DNA of 64,000 nt from Paraburkholderia sp. NMBU_R16. GTDB taxonomy: Bacteria > Pseudomonadota > Gammaproteobacteria > Burkholderiales > Burkholderiaceae. The notes below the pieces were generated by a model. That model ran no database searches. It worked only from the letters and a program-made list of their open reading frames with translations, and was not told the DNA's origin. The translations under genes and the position numbers were made by a program. How positions within the stretch are numbered: position 1 is the first letter of the stretch; every line of letters begins with the position of its first letter. The stretch spans positions 62,001 to 126,000 of the forward strand of contig NZ_JAAAYE010000003.1 of the NCBI RefSeq assembly GCF_013282575.1, written 5' to 3'. Shown piece after piece: positions 35,107-46,066 of the stretch.

Positions 35107-36558
35107 TTACTTCGCCCGCGCCGCGCGCCGGCGCTCGATCGCAGCGGCCACGCCCGCGCCGTAGGCCGGGTCGGCACGCGAGAAGTGCTCGAGCTGGCGA
35201 GCGACGATATCCTCGGGCACGCCGTCGATGTGGCCCGCGATGGTTTCGAACAGTCGCGCGCGCTGGCCCTCGTCGAACAAACGAAAGAGCGCGCCCGGCT
35301 GGCTGTAGTAGTCGTCGTCCTCGCGGTGATCGTAACGGTCGATCGCGCCGGCCGCGAGCGGCGGCTCGAGGGCGCTGCGATCCTGCGCGAACTCGCCGAA
35401 GCGGCTCGGTTCGTAGTTCGGCGTGCCGCCGAGATTGCCGTCGGTACGCATGGCGCCGTCACGATGAAACGCGTGAAACGGGCACTTCGGCGCATTGACG
35501 GGAATCTGATGATGATTGACCCCGAGCCGGTAGCGCTGCGCATCGCCGTACGAGAAAAGACGCCCCTGCAGCAGGCGGTCCGGAGAAAACCCGATGCCGG
35601 GCACCACGTTGGCCGGCGTGAACGCCGCCTGCTCGACATCGGAAAAGTAGTTCGCGGCATTGCGGTTGAGCTCGATCGTGCCGACATCGATGAGCGGATA
35701 GTCCTTATGCGGCCACACTTTGGTGATGTCGAAGGGATTGACGGCGTACCGCGCGGCATCGGCCTCGGGCATGACCTGCACGCGCAAGTGCCACTTCGGG
35801 AACTCGCCGCGATCGATACTCGAGACGAGATCGCGCTGCGCGCTCTCGCGATCGCCCGCGATGACGGCGGCGGCTTCCTCGTTCGTCAGGTTTTCGACGC
35901 CCTGCGCGGACTTGAAATGGAACTTGACCCAGAACCGCTCGCCCGCCGCGTTGATGAACGAAAACGTATGCGAGCCGAATCCGTGCTGCTGCCGATAGTT
36001 CTTCGGAATCCCGCGGTCGCTCATCAAAATCGTGACCTGGTGCAGCGATTCGGGATGGCGCGACCAGAAATCCCACGCCGCTATGTTGCTGCGCAGGTTC
36101 GTGTACGGGTCGCGTTTTTGCGAGTGGATGAAATCGGGAAACTTGAGCGGATCGCGTATGAAAAAGACCGGCGTGTTATTGCCGACGACGTCCCAATTGC
36201 CCTCGTCGGTGTAGAACTTGATCGAAAAGCCCCGCACGTCGCGCTCGGCATCGGCGGCACCCCGCTCGCCTGCCACGGTCGAGAAACGGATGAACAACGG
36301 CGTTTGCTTGCCAAGCTCCGAGAACACGGCCGCTTTCGTATAGCGCGTGATGTCATGCGTCACCGTGAACGTGCCGAATGCGCCCGAGCCTTTGGCGTGA
36401 ACACGCCGCTCGGGAATCACCTCGCGATCGAAATGCGCGAGCTTTTCGAGCAGCCAGACGTCCTGCAATGCGATCGGGCCGCGTGGCCCCGCTGTCATCG
36501 AGTTCTGGTTGTCGGCGACGGGCGCGCCTGCGGCTGTGGTGAGCTTGCTGTCGGACAT
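35107..36558 (-). CDS. katA: Monofunctional haem catalase (small-subunit type)
   Basis: Catalase dismutates H2O2; 483 residues, the size of small-subunit clade III-like enzymes. The catalytic His is H54 ([12 protein letters not shown]) with the Asn of VGNNTPVFF at about 127-128, and the haem tyrosine lies in [14 protein letters not shown] near residue 337. The conserved [13 protein letters not shown] is intact. AAGGAACC precedes the ATG at 36558. A candidate OxyR site lies in its promoter, and oxyR is immediately upstream. The symbol katA is by type; it is not a katG bifunctional enzyme. Confidence 0.93.
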   Translation of the reverse strand: MSDSKLTTAAGAPVADNQNSMTAGPRGPIALQDVWLLEKLAHFDREVIPERRVHAKGSGAFGTFTVTHDITRYTKAAVFSELGKQTPLFIRFSTVAGERGAADAERDVRGFSIKFYTDEGNWDVVGNNTPVFFIRDPLKFPDFIHSQKRDPYTNLRSNIAAWDFWSRHPESLHQVTILMSDRGIPKNYRQQHGFGSHTFSFINAAGERFWVKFHFKSAQGVENLTNEEAAAVIAGDRESAQRDLVSSIDRGEFPKWHLRVQVMPEADAARYAVNPFDITKVWPHKDYPLIDVGTIELNRNAANYFSDVEQAAFTPANVVPGIGFSPDRLLQGRLFSYGDAQRYRLGVNHHQIPVNAPKCPFHAFHRDGAMRTDGNLGGTPNYEPSRFGEFAQDRSALEPPLAAGAIDRYDHREDDDYYSQPGALFRLFDEGQRARLFETIAGHIDGVPEDIVARQLEHFSRADPAYGAGVAAAIERRRAARAK

Positions 36559-36620
36559 AGCGGTTCCTTGGGTCGAGAGGGAGTCAGCGGCAAATCGCTG
36601 CGATCCATGGAACCGAGCAT

Positions 36621-36663
36621 ATAGATAGCTATCGACAACATCAAATTAATAGATTCAATCTAT
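36621..36663 (-). promoter_or_regulatory. Candidate OxyR binding region upstream of katA
   Basis: Contains ATAG-N7-CTAT at 36649-36663, the OxyR half-operator, plus ATAGATAGCTAT at 36621-36632, in an AT-rich island about 60-105 nt before the catalase start. The second pair is not in the ideal 11-bp register, so the full tetranucleotide array is imperfect. Confidence 0.5.
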
Positions 36664-36708
36664 TCGATAGGGACTAAAAAACGAGGCGGCAGGGCTCGCC
36701 CCGTCGTT

Positions 36709-37668
36709 TCAGTTCACCACGGCCGGCAGATCGAGCTTGTTGACGCCGGGCAAGTCGCAGGCGGCAATCGCTTCGCTGATCGCATCGATGGCCGGCATGC
36801 GCGTGAAGCTCTTGCGCCACGCCAGCACGACGCGCCGATCGGGCACGGGTTCGTCGAAGGGCACATAGCTGAGCAGACCGGCATCGGGCCCGCCTGCGTG
36901 CACCTTCACCTCGGTCACCGACATCCGCGGCAACACGGTAATGCCGACGCCGCTGGCCACCATATGGCGGATCGTTTCGAGCGAGGAGCCTTCGAACGTC
37001 TTCTGGATGCCGTCGGCCGTCTGCGAAAATCGCATGAGTTCGGGGCATACGCCGAGGACATGGTCACGAAAGCAATGTCCGTTGCCGAGCAATAGCATCG
37101 TTTCATGCTTGAGGTCGTCGGCGTCGATCTTCTTGCGCGACTCCCATGCGTGGCCGGACGGAAGCGCGACGACGAACGGCTCGTCGTAAAGCGGCCGGAC
37201 CATGAGGCCCGTTTCGGGAAACGGCAGCGCCATGATCGCCACGTCGATCTCGCCTTGCTTCAGCAGTTCGATGAGCTTGAGCGTGTAGTTCTCCTGCAGC
37301 ATCAGCGGCATCTGCGGCACACGCTTGATCATCTGCTTGACGAGCGTCGGCAGTAGATACGGCCCGATCGTATAGATGACGCCGAGCCGCAGCGGCCCCA
37401 CGAGCGGGTCCTTTCCCTGTTTGGCGATTTCCTTGATCGCGAGCGTCTGTTCGAGCACCCGTTGCGCCTGGGTGACGATCTGCTCGCCGATCGGCGTCAC
37501 GCTGACTTCGCTCGTTCCGCGCTCGAAAATCTGCACGTTGAGCTCGTCCTCGAGCTTTTTGATCGCGACGGACAGCGTCGGCTGACTGACGAAGCACGCC
37601 TCGGCAGCGCGCCCGAAGTGTCGCTCGCGGGCTACCGCCACGATGTATTTCAGTTCAGTGAGCGTCAT
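36709..37668 (-). CDS. oxyR: Peroxide-sensing LysR-type regulator OxyR
   Basis: OxyR of 319 residues with an N-terminal winged helix-turn-helix (LKYIVAVARERHFGRAAEACFVSQPTLS, read in parts) and a LysR effector domain. The redox cysteines C199 and C208 sit in GNGHCF and LGVCPEL, at exactly the positions of the E. coli disulfide switch. It lies upstream of catalase and dps on the same strand and probably controls both. A candidate OxyR half-site lies in its own promoter. Confidence 0.95.
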   Translation of the reverse strand: MTLTELKYIVAVARERHFGRAAEACFVSQPTLSVAIKKLEDELNVQIFERGTSEVSVTPIGEQIVTQAQRVLEQTLAIKEIAKQGKDPLVGPLRLGVIYTIGPYLLPTLVKQMIKRVPQMPLMLQENYTLKLIELLKQGEIDVAIMALPFPETGLMVRPLYDEPFVVALPSGHAWESRKKIDADDLKHETMLLLGNGHCFRDHVLGVCPELMRFSQTADGIQKTFEGSSLETIRHMVASGVGITVLPRMSVTEVKVHAGGPDAGLLSYVPFDEPVPDRRVVLAWRKSFTRMPAIDAISEAIAACDLPGVNKLDLPAVVN

Positions 37669-37695
37669 TGGGGGACAATCAAAACTTGGGAGTTG

Positions 37696-37710
37696 ATAGG
37701 TTTAAGTTAT
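37696..37710 (-). promoter_or_regulatory. Candidate OxyR site in the oxyR promoter
   Basis: ATAG-N7-TTAT at 37696-37710, one mismatch from the ATAG-N7-CTAT half-operator, 28 nt before the oxyR start and overlapping a TATAAC-like -10 on the minus strand. Fits negative autoregulation, which is known for OxyR in other bacteria. Confidence 0.4.
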
Positions 37711-37790
37711 ACACCCGTCGCGCGAATTCGCCAACCGTATAAGCCCCAGTTCGGGCCGAGTCCCATTCGCCCTGCCTTTGCACAGCCCGT

Positions 37791-39968
37791 TCAGGCCTTC
37801 AGGTACTGCTCGCGCCCGCCGAGCCAGCGCGCCAGATGCGCCGCCACGACATCGGGGTACTCGGCGACGAGCCGTGCCGCGGCTTCACGGGCGGGCTCGA
37901 TCAGCCACGCGTCGTTTTGCAGATCGGCAAAGCGCAGCATCGCCGCGCCGGACTGCCGCGCGCCGAGAAATTCGCCAGGCCCCCGGATTTCGAGGTCCCG
38001 GCGCGCGATCTCGAAACCATCCGTCGTTTCGCGCATCGTCTTCAGCCGCGCGCGCGCCGTCAGCGAAAGCGGCCCGCCATAGAGCAGCACGCAGACCGAG
38101 GCGGTGCTGCCGCGCCCCACCCGCCCGCGCAATTGGTGCAGTTGAGCGAGGCCGAACCGTTCGGCGTGCTCGATCACCATCAACGACGCGTTGGGCACAT
38201 CGACACCCACTTCGATCACGGTGGTCGCCACGAGCAATTGGACTTCGTTGCCGGCGAATGCCTCCATCACGGCCGCCTTTTCGACGGGCGGCAGCCTGCC
38301 GTGCACGAGGCCGACGCGCAACTCGGGCAGCGCCGCCGCCAGTTTCTCGAACGTTTCGACCGCCGTTTGCAGTTGCAGCGTCTCGCTTTCCTCGATGAGC
38401 GGGCACACCCAATAGACCTGCCGCCCGGTCAGCGCCGCTTCGCGCACCCGCGCGACGACCTCGTCGCGGCGCGTGTCGGAAACGAGCTTGGTGACGATCG
38501 GCGTGCGACCCGGCGGCAGCTCGTCGATCGTCGAGACATCGAGATCGGCGTAGTAGGTCATCGCCAGCGTGCGCGGGATCGGCGTCGCCGACATCATGAG
38601 CTGATGCGGCTGGAAATCGCTGGCCCCGTCCGCAGCCCGATGCGCCTTCGCCCGCAGCGCAAGCCGTTGGGCGACGCCGAAGCGGTGCTGCTCGTCGACG
38701 ATCACGAGCCCGAGCCGCGCGAATTCCACGGTTTCCTGGATCATCGCGTGCGTGCCGATGACGAGCTGCGCCGTGCCGCTGGCCGCGGCCTCGAGCGCCG
38801 CCCGTTTCTCTTTCGTCTTCAGGCTGCCGGCGAGCCACGCCACGGTGACCCCGAGCGGCTCGAGCCAGCCGCGCAGCTTGCGGGCGTGCTGCTCGGCGAG
38901 GATTTCCGTGGGCGCCATCATCGCCGCCTGGTAGCCGGCATCGATCGCCTGCGCGGCTGCCAGCGCCGCAACGACGGTCTTCCCGCTGCCGACATCGCCC
39001 TGCAAGAGCCGCTGCATCGGGTGCGGGGCGGCCAGATCGGCCGAAATCTCGGCGACGACGCGCGTTTGGGCACCGGTCAGCGCGAACGGCAGCGCTGCCC
39101 GCAAGCGGGCACTGAGTGTCTGCGCGGCGGCTTGCGCGCCGTTCGACGCAGCAGGCATCGGCGGGGCCGTGCGGCGACGCCGCTCTTCGTGGGCTCGTTT
39201 GAGCGAGAGCTGCTGAGCGAGGAGTTCGTCGAATTTGATCCGTGTCCATGCCGGATGCGTACCGTCGATCAATGCCGCTTCGTCGGCGTCCGCGCTCGGA
39301 TGATGAAGCGTGCGCACGGCCTCGGCGAGGGGGGGCAAGCCGAGCCGGCGGACGTAGGCGTGCCCGAGCGGCTCGGGCAGCAGTTCCGGCAACGGCGTGC
39401 GTGCCACCGCATTGTCGATGGCCTTGCGCAAGTAAGCCTGCGAGACGCCGGCCGTGCTCGGATAAACGGGTGTCAGCGCCTGCGGCAGCGGCGTATCGGT
39501 GTCGACGGGACGCACGCTCGGGTGCACCATCTCGAGCCCGAAAAAACCGCCGCGCACATCGCCGCGTACGCGCAAGCGCTCGCCGACGGCCATCTGCTTG
39601 ACTTGCGAGCCGTAAAAGTTCAGAAAGCGCAGAATCAGTTCGTCGCCCGCGTCGTCCCGCAGCTTCACGAGCAACTGCCGCCGCGGGCGGTAAGCGATCT
39701 CGTTGTCGAACACGACGCCTTCGGTCTGCGCCGTCTCCCCGGGCAGCAGTTCGCCGATCGGCGTGAGCGACGTTTCGTCCTCGTAGCGCATCGGCAAGTG
39801 CAAGACGAGATCGATGTCGCGCGTGAGACCGAGCTTGGCGAGCTTGTCGGCCGTCTTGGCCACCTTGACCTTGGCCGCCTTCGCGGCCTTGTGCGGGTTC
39901 TCCACGACGGGTTCGGCCGCGGGAACGTCGTCCGACGGATCGGGCAGGTGCGGGCGTGGCAAGGGCAT
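37791..39968 (-). CDS. recG: ATP-dependent DNA helicase RecG
   Basis: RecG remodels stalled replication forks and branch-migrates Holliday junctions. The 725 residues show the OB-like wedge domain in the N-terminal half, Walker A GDVGSGKTVVA, the DEQHRFG motif (DExH box) and the C-terminal HQLRGRVGRG (motif VI region). The ATG at 39968 gives an Ala/Lys-rich N-terminal extension (KAAKAAKVKVAKTADK) of about 30 residues before the conserved part, longer than the E. coli protein. It is divergent from queA. Confidence 0.94.
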   Translation of the reverse strand: MPLPRPHLPDPSDDVPAAEPVVENPHKAAKAAKVKVAKTADKLAKLGLTRDIDLVLHLPMRYEDETSLTPIGELLPGETAQTEGVVFDNEIAYRPRRQLLVKLRDDAGDELILRFLNFYGSQVKQMAVGERLRVRGDVRGGFFGLEMVHPSVRPVDTDTPLPQALTPVYPSTAGVSQAYLRKAIDNAVARTPLPELLPEPLGHAYVRRLGLPPLAEAVRTLHHPSADADEAALIDGTHPAWTRIKFDELLAQQLSLKRAHEERRRRTAPPMPAASNGAQAAAQTLSARLRAALPFALTGAQTRVVAEISADLAAPHPMQRLLQGDVGSGKTVVAALAAAQAIDAGYQAAMMAPTEILAEQHARKLRGWLEPLGVTVAWLAGSLKTKEKRAALEAAASGTAQLVIGTHAMIQETVEFARLGLVIVDEQHRFGVAQRLALRAKAHRAADGASDFQPHQLMMSATPIPRTLAMTYYADLDVSTIDELPPGRTPIVTKLVSDTRRDEVVARVREAALTGRQVYWVCPLIEESETLQLQTAVETFEKLAAALPELRVGLVHGRLPPVEKAAVMEAFAGNEVQLLVATTVIEVGVDVPNASLMVIEHAERFGLAQLHQLRGRVGRGSTASVCVLLYGGPLSLTARARLKTMRETTDGFEIARRDLEIRGPGEFLGARQSGAAMLRFADLQNDAWLIEPAREAAARLVAEYPDVVAAHLARWLGGREQYLKA

Positions 39969-40115
39969 CGGTCCTCTTCGCAAGTACAATATCGGCTTTA
40001 TCGCATGTAAAACCGCGTGCCGGCTATGCAGCCGGACCGGGCATTCGCGATGTTTCGCGATCATAGCGGCTCGCACGTCTGTCGGGCCGCGCCGCATCAG
40101 GCCGACCAACGCAGC

Positions 40116-41165
40116 ATGTTCACGCTTTCCGATTTCGATTTCAATCTGCCGCCCGAACTCATCGCACAGCAGGCGCTGCCTGAACGCAGCGCGAGCCGTC
40201 TGCTCGAGGTGGATACCGTGGCTACCCCGGCACGCCTCGTCGATCGCCGCTTCCTCGAGTTGCCCGAGTGCCTCTCGGCCGGCGATCTGCTCGTCTTCAA
40301 CGATACGAAAGTGCTCAAGGCACGGTTTTTCGGGCAAAAGGCCAGCGGGGGAAGAATCGAAGTGCTGATCGAGCGCGTGACGGGCGAACGCTCGGCCCTC
40401 GCGCAGATCCGCGCAAGCAAAAGCCCCGCGCCGGGCACGATCCTGCGGCTCGCCGACGCGTTCGACGTCACGGTCGGCGAGCGTGTCGAACCGTTTTACA
40501 CGCTGCATTTTCCCGAGAGCTGTCTCGATTTGATCGAGCGCCACGGCCGCCTGCCGCTGCCGCCTTACATCGAGCACGATCCGGACGCGACCGACGAGAC
40601 CCGCTACCAGACCGTCTTTGCGCAACATCCGGGTGCCGTCGCCGCGCCGACGGCCGGACTGCATTTCGACGACGACGTGCTCGCCCGGCTCGACGCGCGC
40701 GGCGTCAGGCGCGCGACGCTGACGCTGCACGTGGGCGCCGGCACGTTCCAGCCCGTGCGCGTGGAGAACATCGCCGAACACAAGATGCACAGCGAGTGGT
40801 ACCAATTGCCGGAGACGCTCGTCGATGCGATCGCCGAGACGCGTGCGCGCGGCGGCCGTATCGTGGCGGTAGGCACGACGTCGATGCGTGCGCTCGAAGC
40901 GGCCGCGCGCGACGCCGAAGCGGCAGGCCGGCCGCTCGCGGCAACCTCGGCCGAAACCGATATTTTCATCACGCCCGGCTACCGGTTTCGCATCGTGGAT
41001 CGGCTCGTGACCAATTTCCATTTGCCGAAGTCGACGCTGCTGATGCTCGTGTCCGCGTTCGCCGGGGTCGAGACCATCCGCACGGCCTATCGGCACGCGA
41101 TCGAAGCCCGCTACCGGTTCTTCAGCTATGGCGATGCGATGCTGCTCACGCGCCGCGATGACTGA
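40116..41165 (+). CDS. queA: S-adenosylmethionine:tRNA ribosyltransferase-isomerase
   Basis: QueA transfers the ribosyl part of AdoMet to 7-aminomethyl-7-deazaguanine in tRNA to form epoxyqueuosine. The 349 residues start [18 protein letters not shown], the conserved N-terminus, and contain [24 protein letters not shown] and [10 protein letters not shown]. The frame is open upstream to 40017 but the family start is at 40116. tgt follows 54 nt downstream, so two queuosine steps are co-transcribed. Confidence 0.95.
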   Translation: MFTLSDFDFNLPPELIAQQALPERSASRLLEVDTVATPARLVDRRFLELPECLSAGDLLVFNDTKVLKARFFGQKASGGRIEVLIERVTGERSALAQIRASKSPAPGTILRLADAFDVTVGERVEPFYTLHFPESCLDLIERHGRLPLPPYIEHDPDATDETRYQTVFAQHPGAVAAPTAGLHFDDDVLARLDARGVRRATLTLHVGAGTFQPVRVENIAEHKMHSEWYQLPETLVDAIAETRARGGRIVAVGTTSMRALEAAARDAEAAGRPLAATSAETDIFITPGYRFRIVDRLVTNFHLPKSTLLMLVSAFAGVETIRTAYRHAIEARYRFFSYGDAMLLTRRDD

Positions 41166-42401
<1,236 letters not shown>

Positions 42402-42460
42402 CGGCGCGGCTCGCGGGTCCCAATCCCGCGCCGCCCCGCCGTCGCCTCGAGCGGCGGTGG

Positions 42461-42466
42461 TAAAAT
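42461..42466 (+). promoter_or_regulatory. Candidate -10 element for yajC-secDF
   Basis: TAAAAT, 59 nt before the yajC start in the tgt-yajC gap. No good -35 hexamer is visible at the standard distance. Confidence 0.35.
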
Positions 42467-42524
42467 ACGCGGCCTTTTTTTCGATCTCTCAGATCGTTCC
42501 GATCGTACTTACGGAGAATTAAAC

Positions 42525-42854
42525 GTGTCCTTGATTTCCAACGCATTCGCGCAAGGCGGAACCGGCGGCGGCGCCGAGTCGAGCCTGATGAGCTTTTTGC
42601 CGCTCATCCTCATGTTCGCGGTGCTCTATTTCATCATGATCCGCCCGCAGATGAAGCGCCAGAAAGAGCACCGCAACATGCTCTCGGCGATGGCCAAGGG
42701 CGACGAAGTCGTGACCACGGGCGGCGTCGTCGGCAAAGTGACGAAGGTGGGCGACGCCTATGTCGGCGTCGAGATCGCCGAAGGCACCGAAATCGTCGTC
42801 CAGAAGGCCGCCGTCACCACGATTCTCCCGAAAGGCACGATCAAGTCGCTTTGA
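42525..42854 (+). CDS. yajC: Sec translocon accessory protein YajC
   Basis: Small inner-membrane protein of 109 residues with one helix (FLPLILMFAVLYFIMIRPQ, about 24-42) followed by a cytoplasmic domain of the YajC type (GDEVVTTGGVVGKV). It associates with SecDF. The start is GTG at 42525, chosen for the ACGGAGA site 8 nt upstream; there is no ATG alternative. First gene of the yajC-secD-secF unit. Confidence 0.95.
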   Translation: MSLISNAFAQGGTGGGAESSLMSFLPLILMFAVLYFIMIRPQMKRQKEHRNMLSAMAKGDEVVTTGGVVGKVTKVGDAYVGVEIAEGTEIVVQKAAVTTILPKGTIKSL

Positions 42855-42966
42855 CGCGCCGCAGCGCAGGCGAAACGCGCGGCTCATCGGGCGCCGCGCG
42901 CTCGTCGCCCAGCCTCGACGCCGCTTCGTACCGCGCCTTTACGCCCACTTCCGTTCGGCCCATCCC

Positions 42967-45006
42967 ATGAATCGTTACCCCCTTTGGAAATATGTCGTGA
43001 TGGCCGTGGCGCTTGCCATCGGCCTTCTGTACACATTGCCCAACTTCTACGGCGAAGCACCCGCGGTGCAGGTGCTGAGCGGCAAGGCAACCGTCAAACT
43101 CGATTCGTCCACGCTCTCGCAAGTCGAAGCCGCGCTCGCCGCGAACGGAATCAAGCCCGACGACGTCACGTTCGATAACGGCGCGACCAATGCGAACATC
43201 CGCGTGCGCGTCAAGGACACGGACACGCAGCTGCATGTGAAAGACGCGCTGCAAAAAGCATTGAACCCCGATCCGTCCGATCCGCAGTTCATCGTCGCGC
43301 TCAATCTGCAAAGCGCCTCGCCGCGCTGGCTGACCGCGCTGCACGCGTTGCCGATGTATCTCGGCCTCGATTTGCGCGGCGGCGTGCACTTCCTCATGCA
43401 GATCGACATGGCCGGCGCGCTGAACAAGCGCCTCGATGCGGATGCCTCGGATGCGCGCACCAATTTGCGCGAGGCGAATATCCGCGACGGCGGCGTGAAT
43501 CGTGTCGGTCAATCGGTCGTCATCCGCTTCGCCGAGGCGAGCGTGGCCGACACGGCGCGCACACAGCTCACGCGCTCGATCCCCGAGTTGCAATGGAACA
43601 CACGGCCTGCCGCGGACGGCGGCACCGAGCTCGTCGGCGTGTTCTCGCCGGCTCAGGAGCGCAGCGTCGAGGAAGCGGCCGTCAAGCAGAACATCACGAC
43701 CCTGCATAACCGCGTAAACGAACTCGGCGTGGCGGAACCGGTGATCCAGCAGCAAGGCGCGGACCGCATCGTCGTCGAGCTGCCCGGCGTGCAGGACACC
43801 GCCAAGGCGAAGGAGATCATCGGCCGCACGGCGACGCTCGAAGCGCGCCTCGCCGATCCCGTCAACACGCATCCGCAACCGGGCGAAGCGGTCCCGGCCG
43901 GCGACGAACTGTTCACCGAAGGCAATCAGGTTCCCGTGCTGCTGCGCAAGCAGATCATTTTCACGGGGGACAGCATCATCGACGCTTCGGCCGGCTTCGA
44001 CGAACACCAGCGCCCCTCGGTCAATATCCGCCTGAACTCGACGGCGGGCCGCGCGGTGGCAAGCGTCTCGCGCGACAACATCGGCAAGCCGATGGCGATG
44101 GTGTTGTTCGAAAAGGGCAAGGGCCAGGTGCTGACGGTCGCGACGATCCAATCCGAGCTCGGCGACCGGTTCCAGATCACGGGCCAGCCGACGCCGCAGG
44201 CCGCGGCCGACCTCGCGCTGCTGCTGCGCGCCGGCTCGCTCGCCGCGCCGATGGACATCATCGAAGAACGCACGATCGGCCCGAGCCTCGGCGCCGACAA
44301 CATCAAGAAAGGCTTCGATTCGGTCGTCTATGGCTTCGCGGCGATCACGGTCTTCATGGTCGCGTACTACTTGTTGTTCGGCGTCGTTTCCGTCATTGGC
44401 CTGTCGGTGAACCTGCTGCTGCTCGTTGCCGTCCTCTCGATGCTGCAAGCGACACTGACACTGCCGGGTATCGCGGCTATCGCGCTTGCGCTGGGCATGG
44501 CGATCGACTCGAACGTGCTGATCAACGAGCGCGTGCGCGAAGAACTGCGCAACGGCGCGCCGCCTCAGCTCGCGATTCAAAACGGCTATGCGCATGCGTG
44601 GGCGACCATCATCGATTCGAACGTGACGACGCTCATCGCCGGTCTCGCGCTGCTCGCGTTCGGCTCGGGCCCCGTGCGGGGCTTCGCCGTCGTGCACTGC
44701 ATCGGGATTCTGACGTCGATGTTCTCGGCCGTGTTCTTCTCGCGCGGTCTCGTCAACTTCTGGTACGGCGGCAAGAAGAAGCTGAAGTCGCTCGCGATCG
44801 GCCAGGTCTGGCGTCCCGCGGGGGCCGGCGCGCCCTACACGGGCGCCGATGCCGAGACCGACACCGCGCAGGCGAGCGCTGCCCTGCCCTCGCCGGGGGC
44901 ACGCACGCCGGCCAAGGGAAAGGGGGCACGCGAAGGCAAGCCTGTACTGCGCAACCGCGCGCGCGAAGGCGCCAGCGCGCCGCGCAAACCGGGCTCGCCC
45001 CGCTAA
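42967..45006 (+). CDS. secD: Protein translocase subunit SecD
   Basis: SecD, with SecF, uses the proton motive force to complete protein export at the Sec channel. The 679 residues include TM1 (about 8-28), a large periplasmic domain with YLGLDLRGGVHFLMQID and a C-terminal block of five helices beginning VVYGFAAITVFMVAY. After the last helix there is an unusual, basic, low-complexity tail of about 65 residues rich in Gly, Ala, Pro, Lys and Arg. The ATG at 42967 is used. secF starts 29 nt downstream. Confidence 0.95.
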   Translation: MNRYPLWKYVVMAVALAIGLLYTLPNFYGEAPAVQVLSGKATVKLDSSTLSQVEAALAANGIKPDDVTFDNGATNANIRVRVKDTDTQLHVKDALQKALNPDPSDPQFIVALNLQSASPRWLTALHALPMYLGLDLRGGVHFLMQIDMAGALNKRLDADASDARTNLREANIRDGGVNRVGQSVVIRFAEASVADTARTQLTRSIPELQWNTRPAADGGTELVGVFSPAQERSVEEAAVKQNITTLHNRVNELGVAEPVIQQQGADRIVVELPGVQDTAKAKEIIGRTATLEARLADPVNTHPQPGEAVPAGDELFTEGNQVPVLLRKQIIFTGDSIIDASAGFDEHQRPSVNIRLNSTAGRAVASVSRDNIGKPMAMVLFEKGKGQVLTVATIQSELGDRFQITGQPTPQAAADLALLLRAGSLAAPMDIIEERTIGPSLGADNIKKGFDSVVYGFAAITVFMVAYYLLFGVVSVIGLSVNLLLLVAVLSMLQATLTLPGIAAIALALGMAIDSNVLINERVREELRNGAPPQLAIQNGYAHAWATIIDSNVTTLIAGLALLAFGSGPVRGFAVVHCIGILTSMFSAVFFSRGLVNFWYGGKKKLKSLAIGQVWRPAGAGAPYTGADAETDTAQASAALPSPGARTPAKGKGAREGKPVLRNRAREGASAPRKPGSPR

Positions 45007-45035
45007 CGGGCCGACCAGGCTCCGGAGAGAAGATC

Positions 45036-45986
45036 ATGGAATTTTTCCGCATCCATAAAGACATTCCGTTCATGCAGCGCGCGTTGATCTTCAACGCGAT
45101 TTCGTTCCTCACGTTCTTTGCGGCGGTGTTCTTTTTGCTGCACCGTGGGCTGCACTTGTCGGTGGAGTTCACGGGCGGCACCGTGATCGAAGTTCAGTAT
45201 CCGCAGGCGGTGCAACTCGAGCCCGTGCGCGCGACGCTCGGCACGCTCGGCTACGCCGACGCGCAGGTGCAGACGTTCGGGACTTCGCGTGACGTCATGA
45301 TCCGCTTGCCGCTGAAGGCCGGGCTGACGTCGTCGCAGCAAAGCACGCAGGTCATGGCTGCTCTCAAGCAGCACGACGCGACCGCGCAATTGCAACGTGT
45401 CGAGTTCGTCGGGCCGCAGGTCGGCAAGGAGCTCGCCACTAACGGCCTGCTCGCGCTCGCCTGCGTCGTGACGGGCATCATGATCTACCTGTCGTTCCGG
45501 TTCGAATGGAAGTACGCGGTGGCCGGTATCGTCGCGAACCTGCACGACGTCGTCATCATTCTCGGCTTCTTCGCCTTCTTCCAATGGGAGTTCTCGCTAT
45601 CCGTGCTGGCCGCGGTGCTCGCGGTGCTCGGCTATTCGGTCAACGAGTCGGTCGTGATCTTCGACCGGATTCGCGAGACGTTCCGCCGCGAACGGAAGAT
45701 GAGCGTCATGGAGGTCATCAATCACGCCATCACGAGCACGATGTCGCGCACGATCATCACGCACGGTTGCACGCAGATGATGGTGCTGTCGATGTTCCTG
45801 TTCGGGGGGCCGACGCTGCATTATTTCGCGCTGGCGCTCACGATCGGCATTCTGTTCGGCATCTACTCGTCGGTGTTCGTCGCCGCCGCGCTGGCGATGT
45901 GGCTCGGCGTGAAGCGCGAAGACCTGCTCAAGGAAACGCGTGCACGTCACGACCCCAACGATCCGAACGCCGGTGCGGAAGTCTGA
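45036..45986 (+). CDS. secF: Protein translocase subunit SecF
   Basis: SecF, 316 residues, typical length. It has TM1 near residues 13-35, the periplasmic SVEFTGGTVIEVQYP segment (SecD/SecF GG signature) and the helices with LAVLGYSVNESVVIFDRIRE, the SecF hallmark (read in parts). GGAGAGA precedes the ATG at 45036. A strong intrinsic terminator follows the stop. Confidence 0.96.
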   Translation: MEFFRIHKDIPFMQRALIFNAISFLTFFAAVFFLLHRGLHLSVEFTGGTVIEVQYPQAVQLEPVRATLGTLGYADAQVQTFGTSRDVMIRLPLKAGLTSSQQSTQVMAALKQHDATAQLQRVEFVGPQVGKELATNGLLALACVVTGIMIYLSFRFEWKYAVAGIVANLHDVVIILGFFAFFQWEFSLSVLAAVLAVLGYSVNESVVIFDRIRETFRRERKMSVMEVINHAITSTMSRTIITHGCTQMMVLSMFLFGGPTLHYFALALTIGILFGIYSSVFVAAALAMWLGVKREDLLKETRARHDPNDPNAGAEV

Positions 45987-46012
45987 GGTTCGGAGCGCCG
46001 GGTAATATCAAG

Positions 46013-46044
46013 AACGCGCGGCTCGTCTGAGCCGCGCGTTTTTT
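46013..46044 (+). terminator. Intrinsic terminator after secF
   Basis: AACGCGCGGCTC (46013-46024) pairs with GAGCCGCGCGTT (46029-46040) around a GTCT loop and runs into six T residues (46039-46044), 27 nt past the secF stop. It likely also serves the convergent gene at 46067. Confidence 0.85.
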
Positions 46045-46066
46045 CTGGTACACGCGGCATCCGCGT

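Noticed and set aside
39969-40115. Possible preQ1 riboswitch ahead of queA
   Set aside because: The recG-queA gap is short and shows no pseudoknot-like A-rich tail or preQ1 core.
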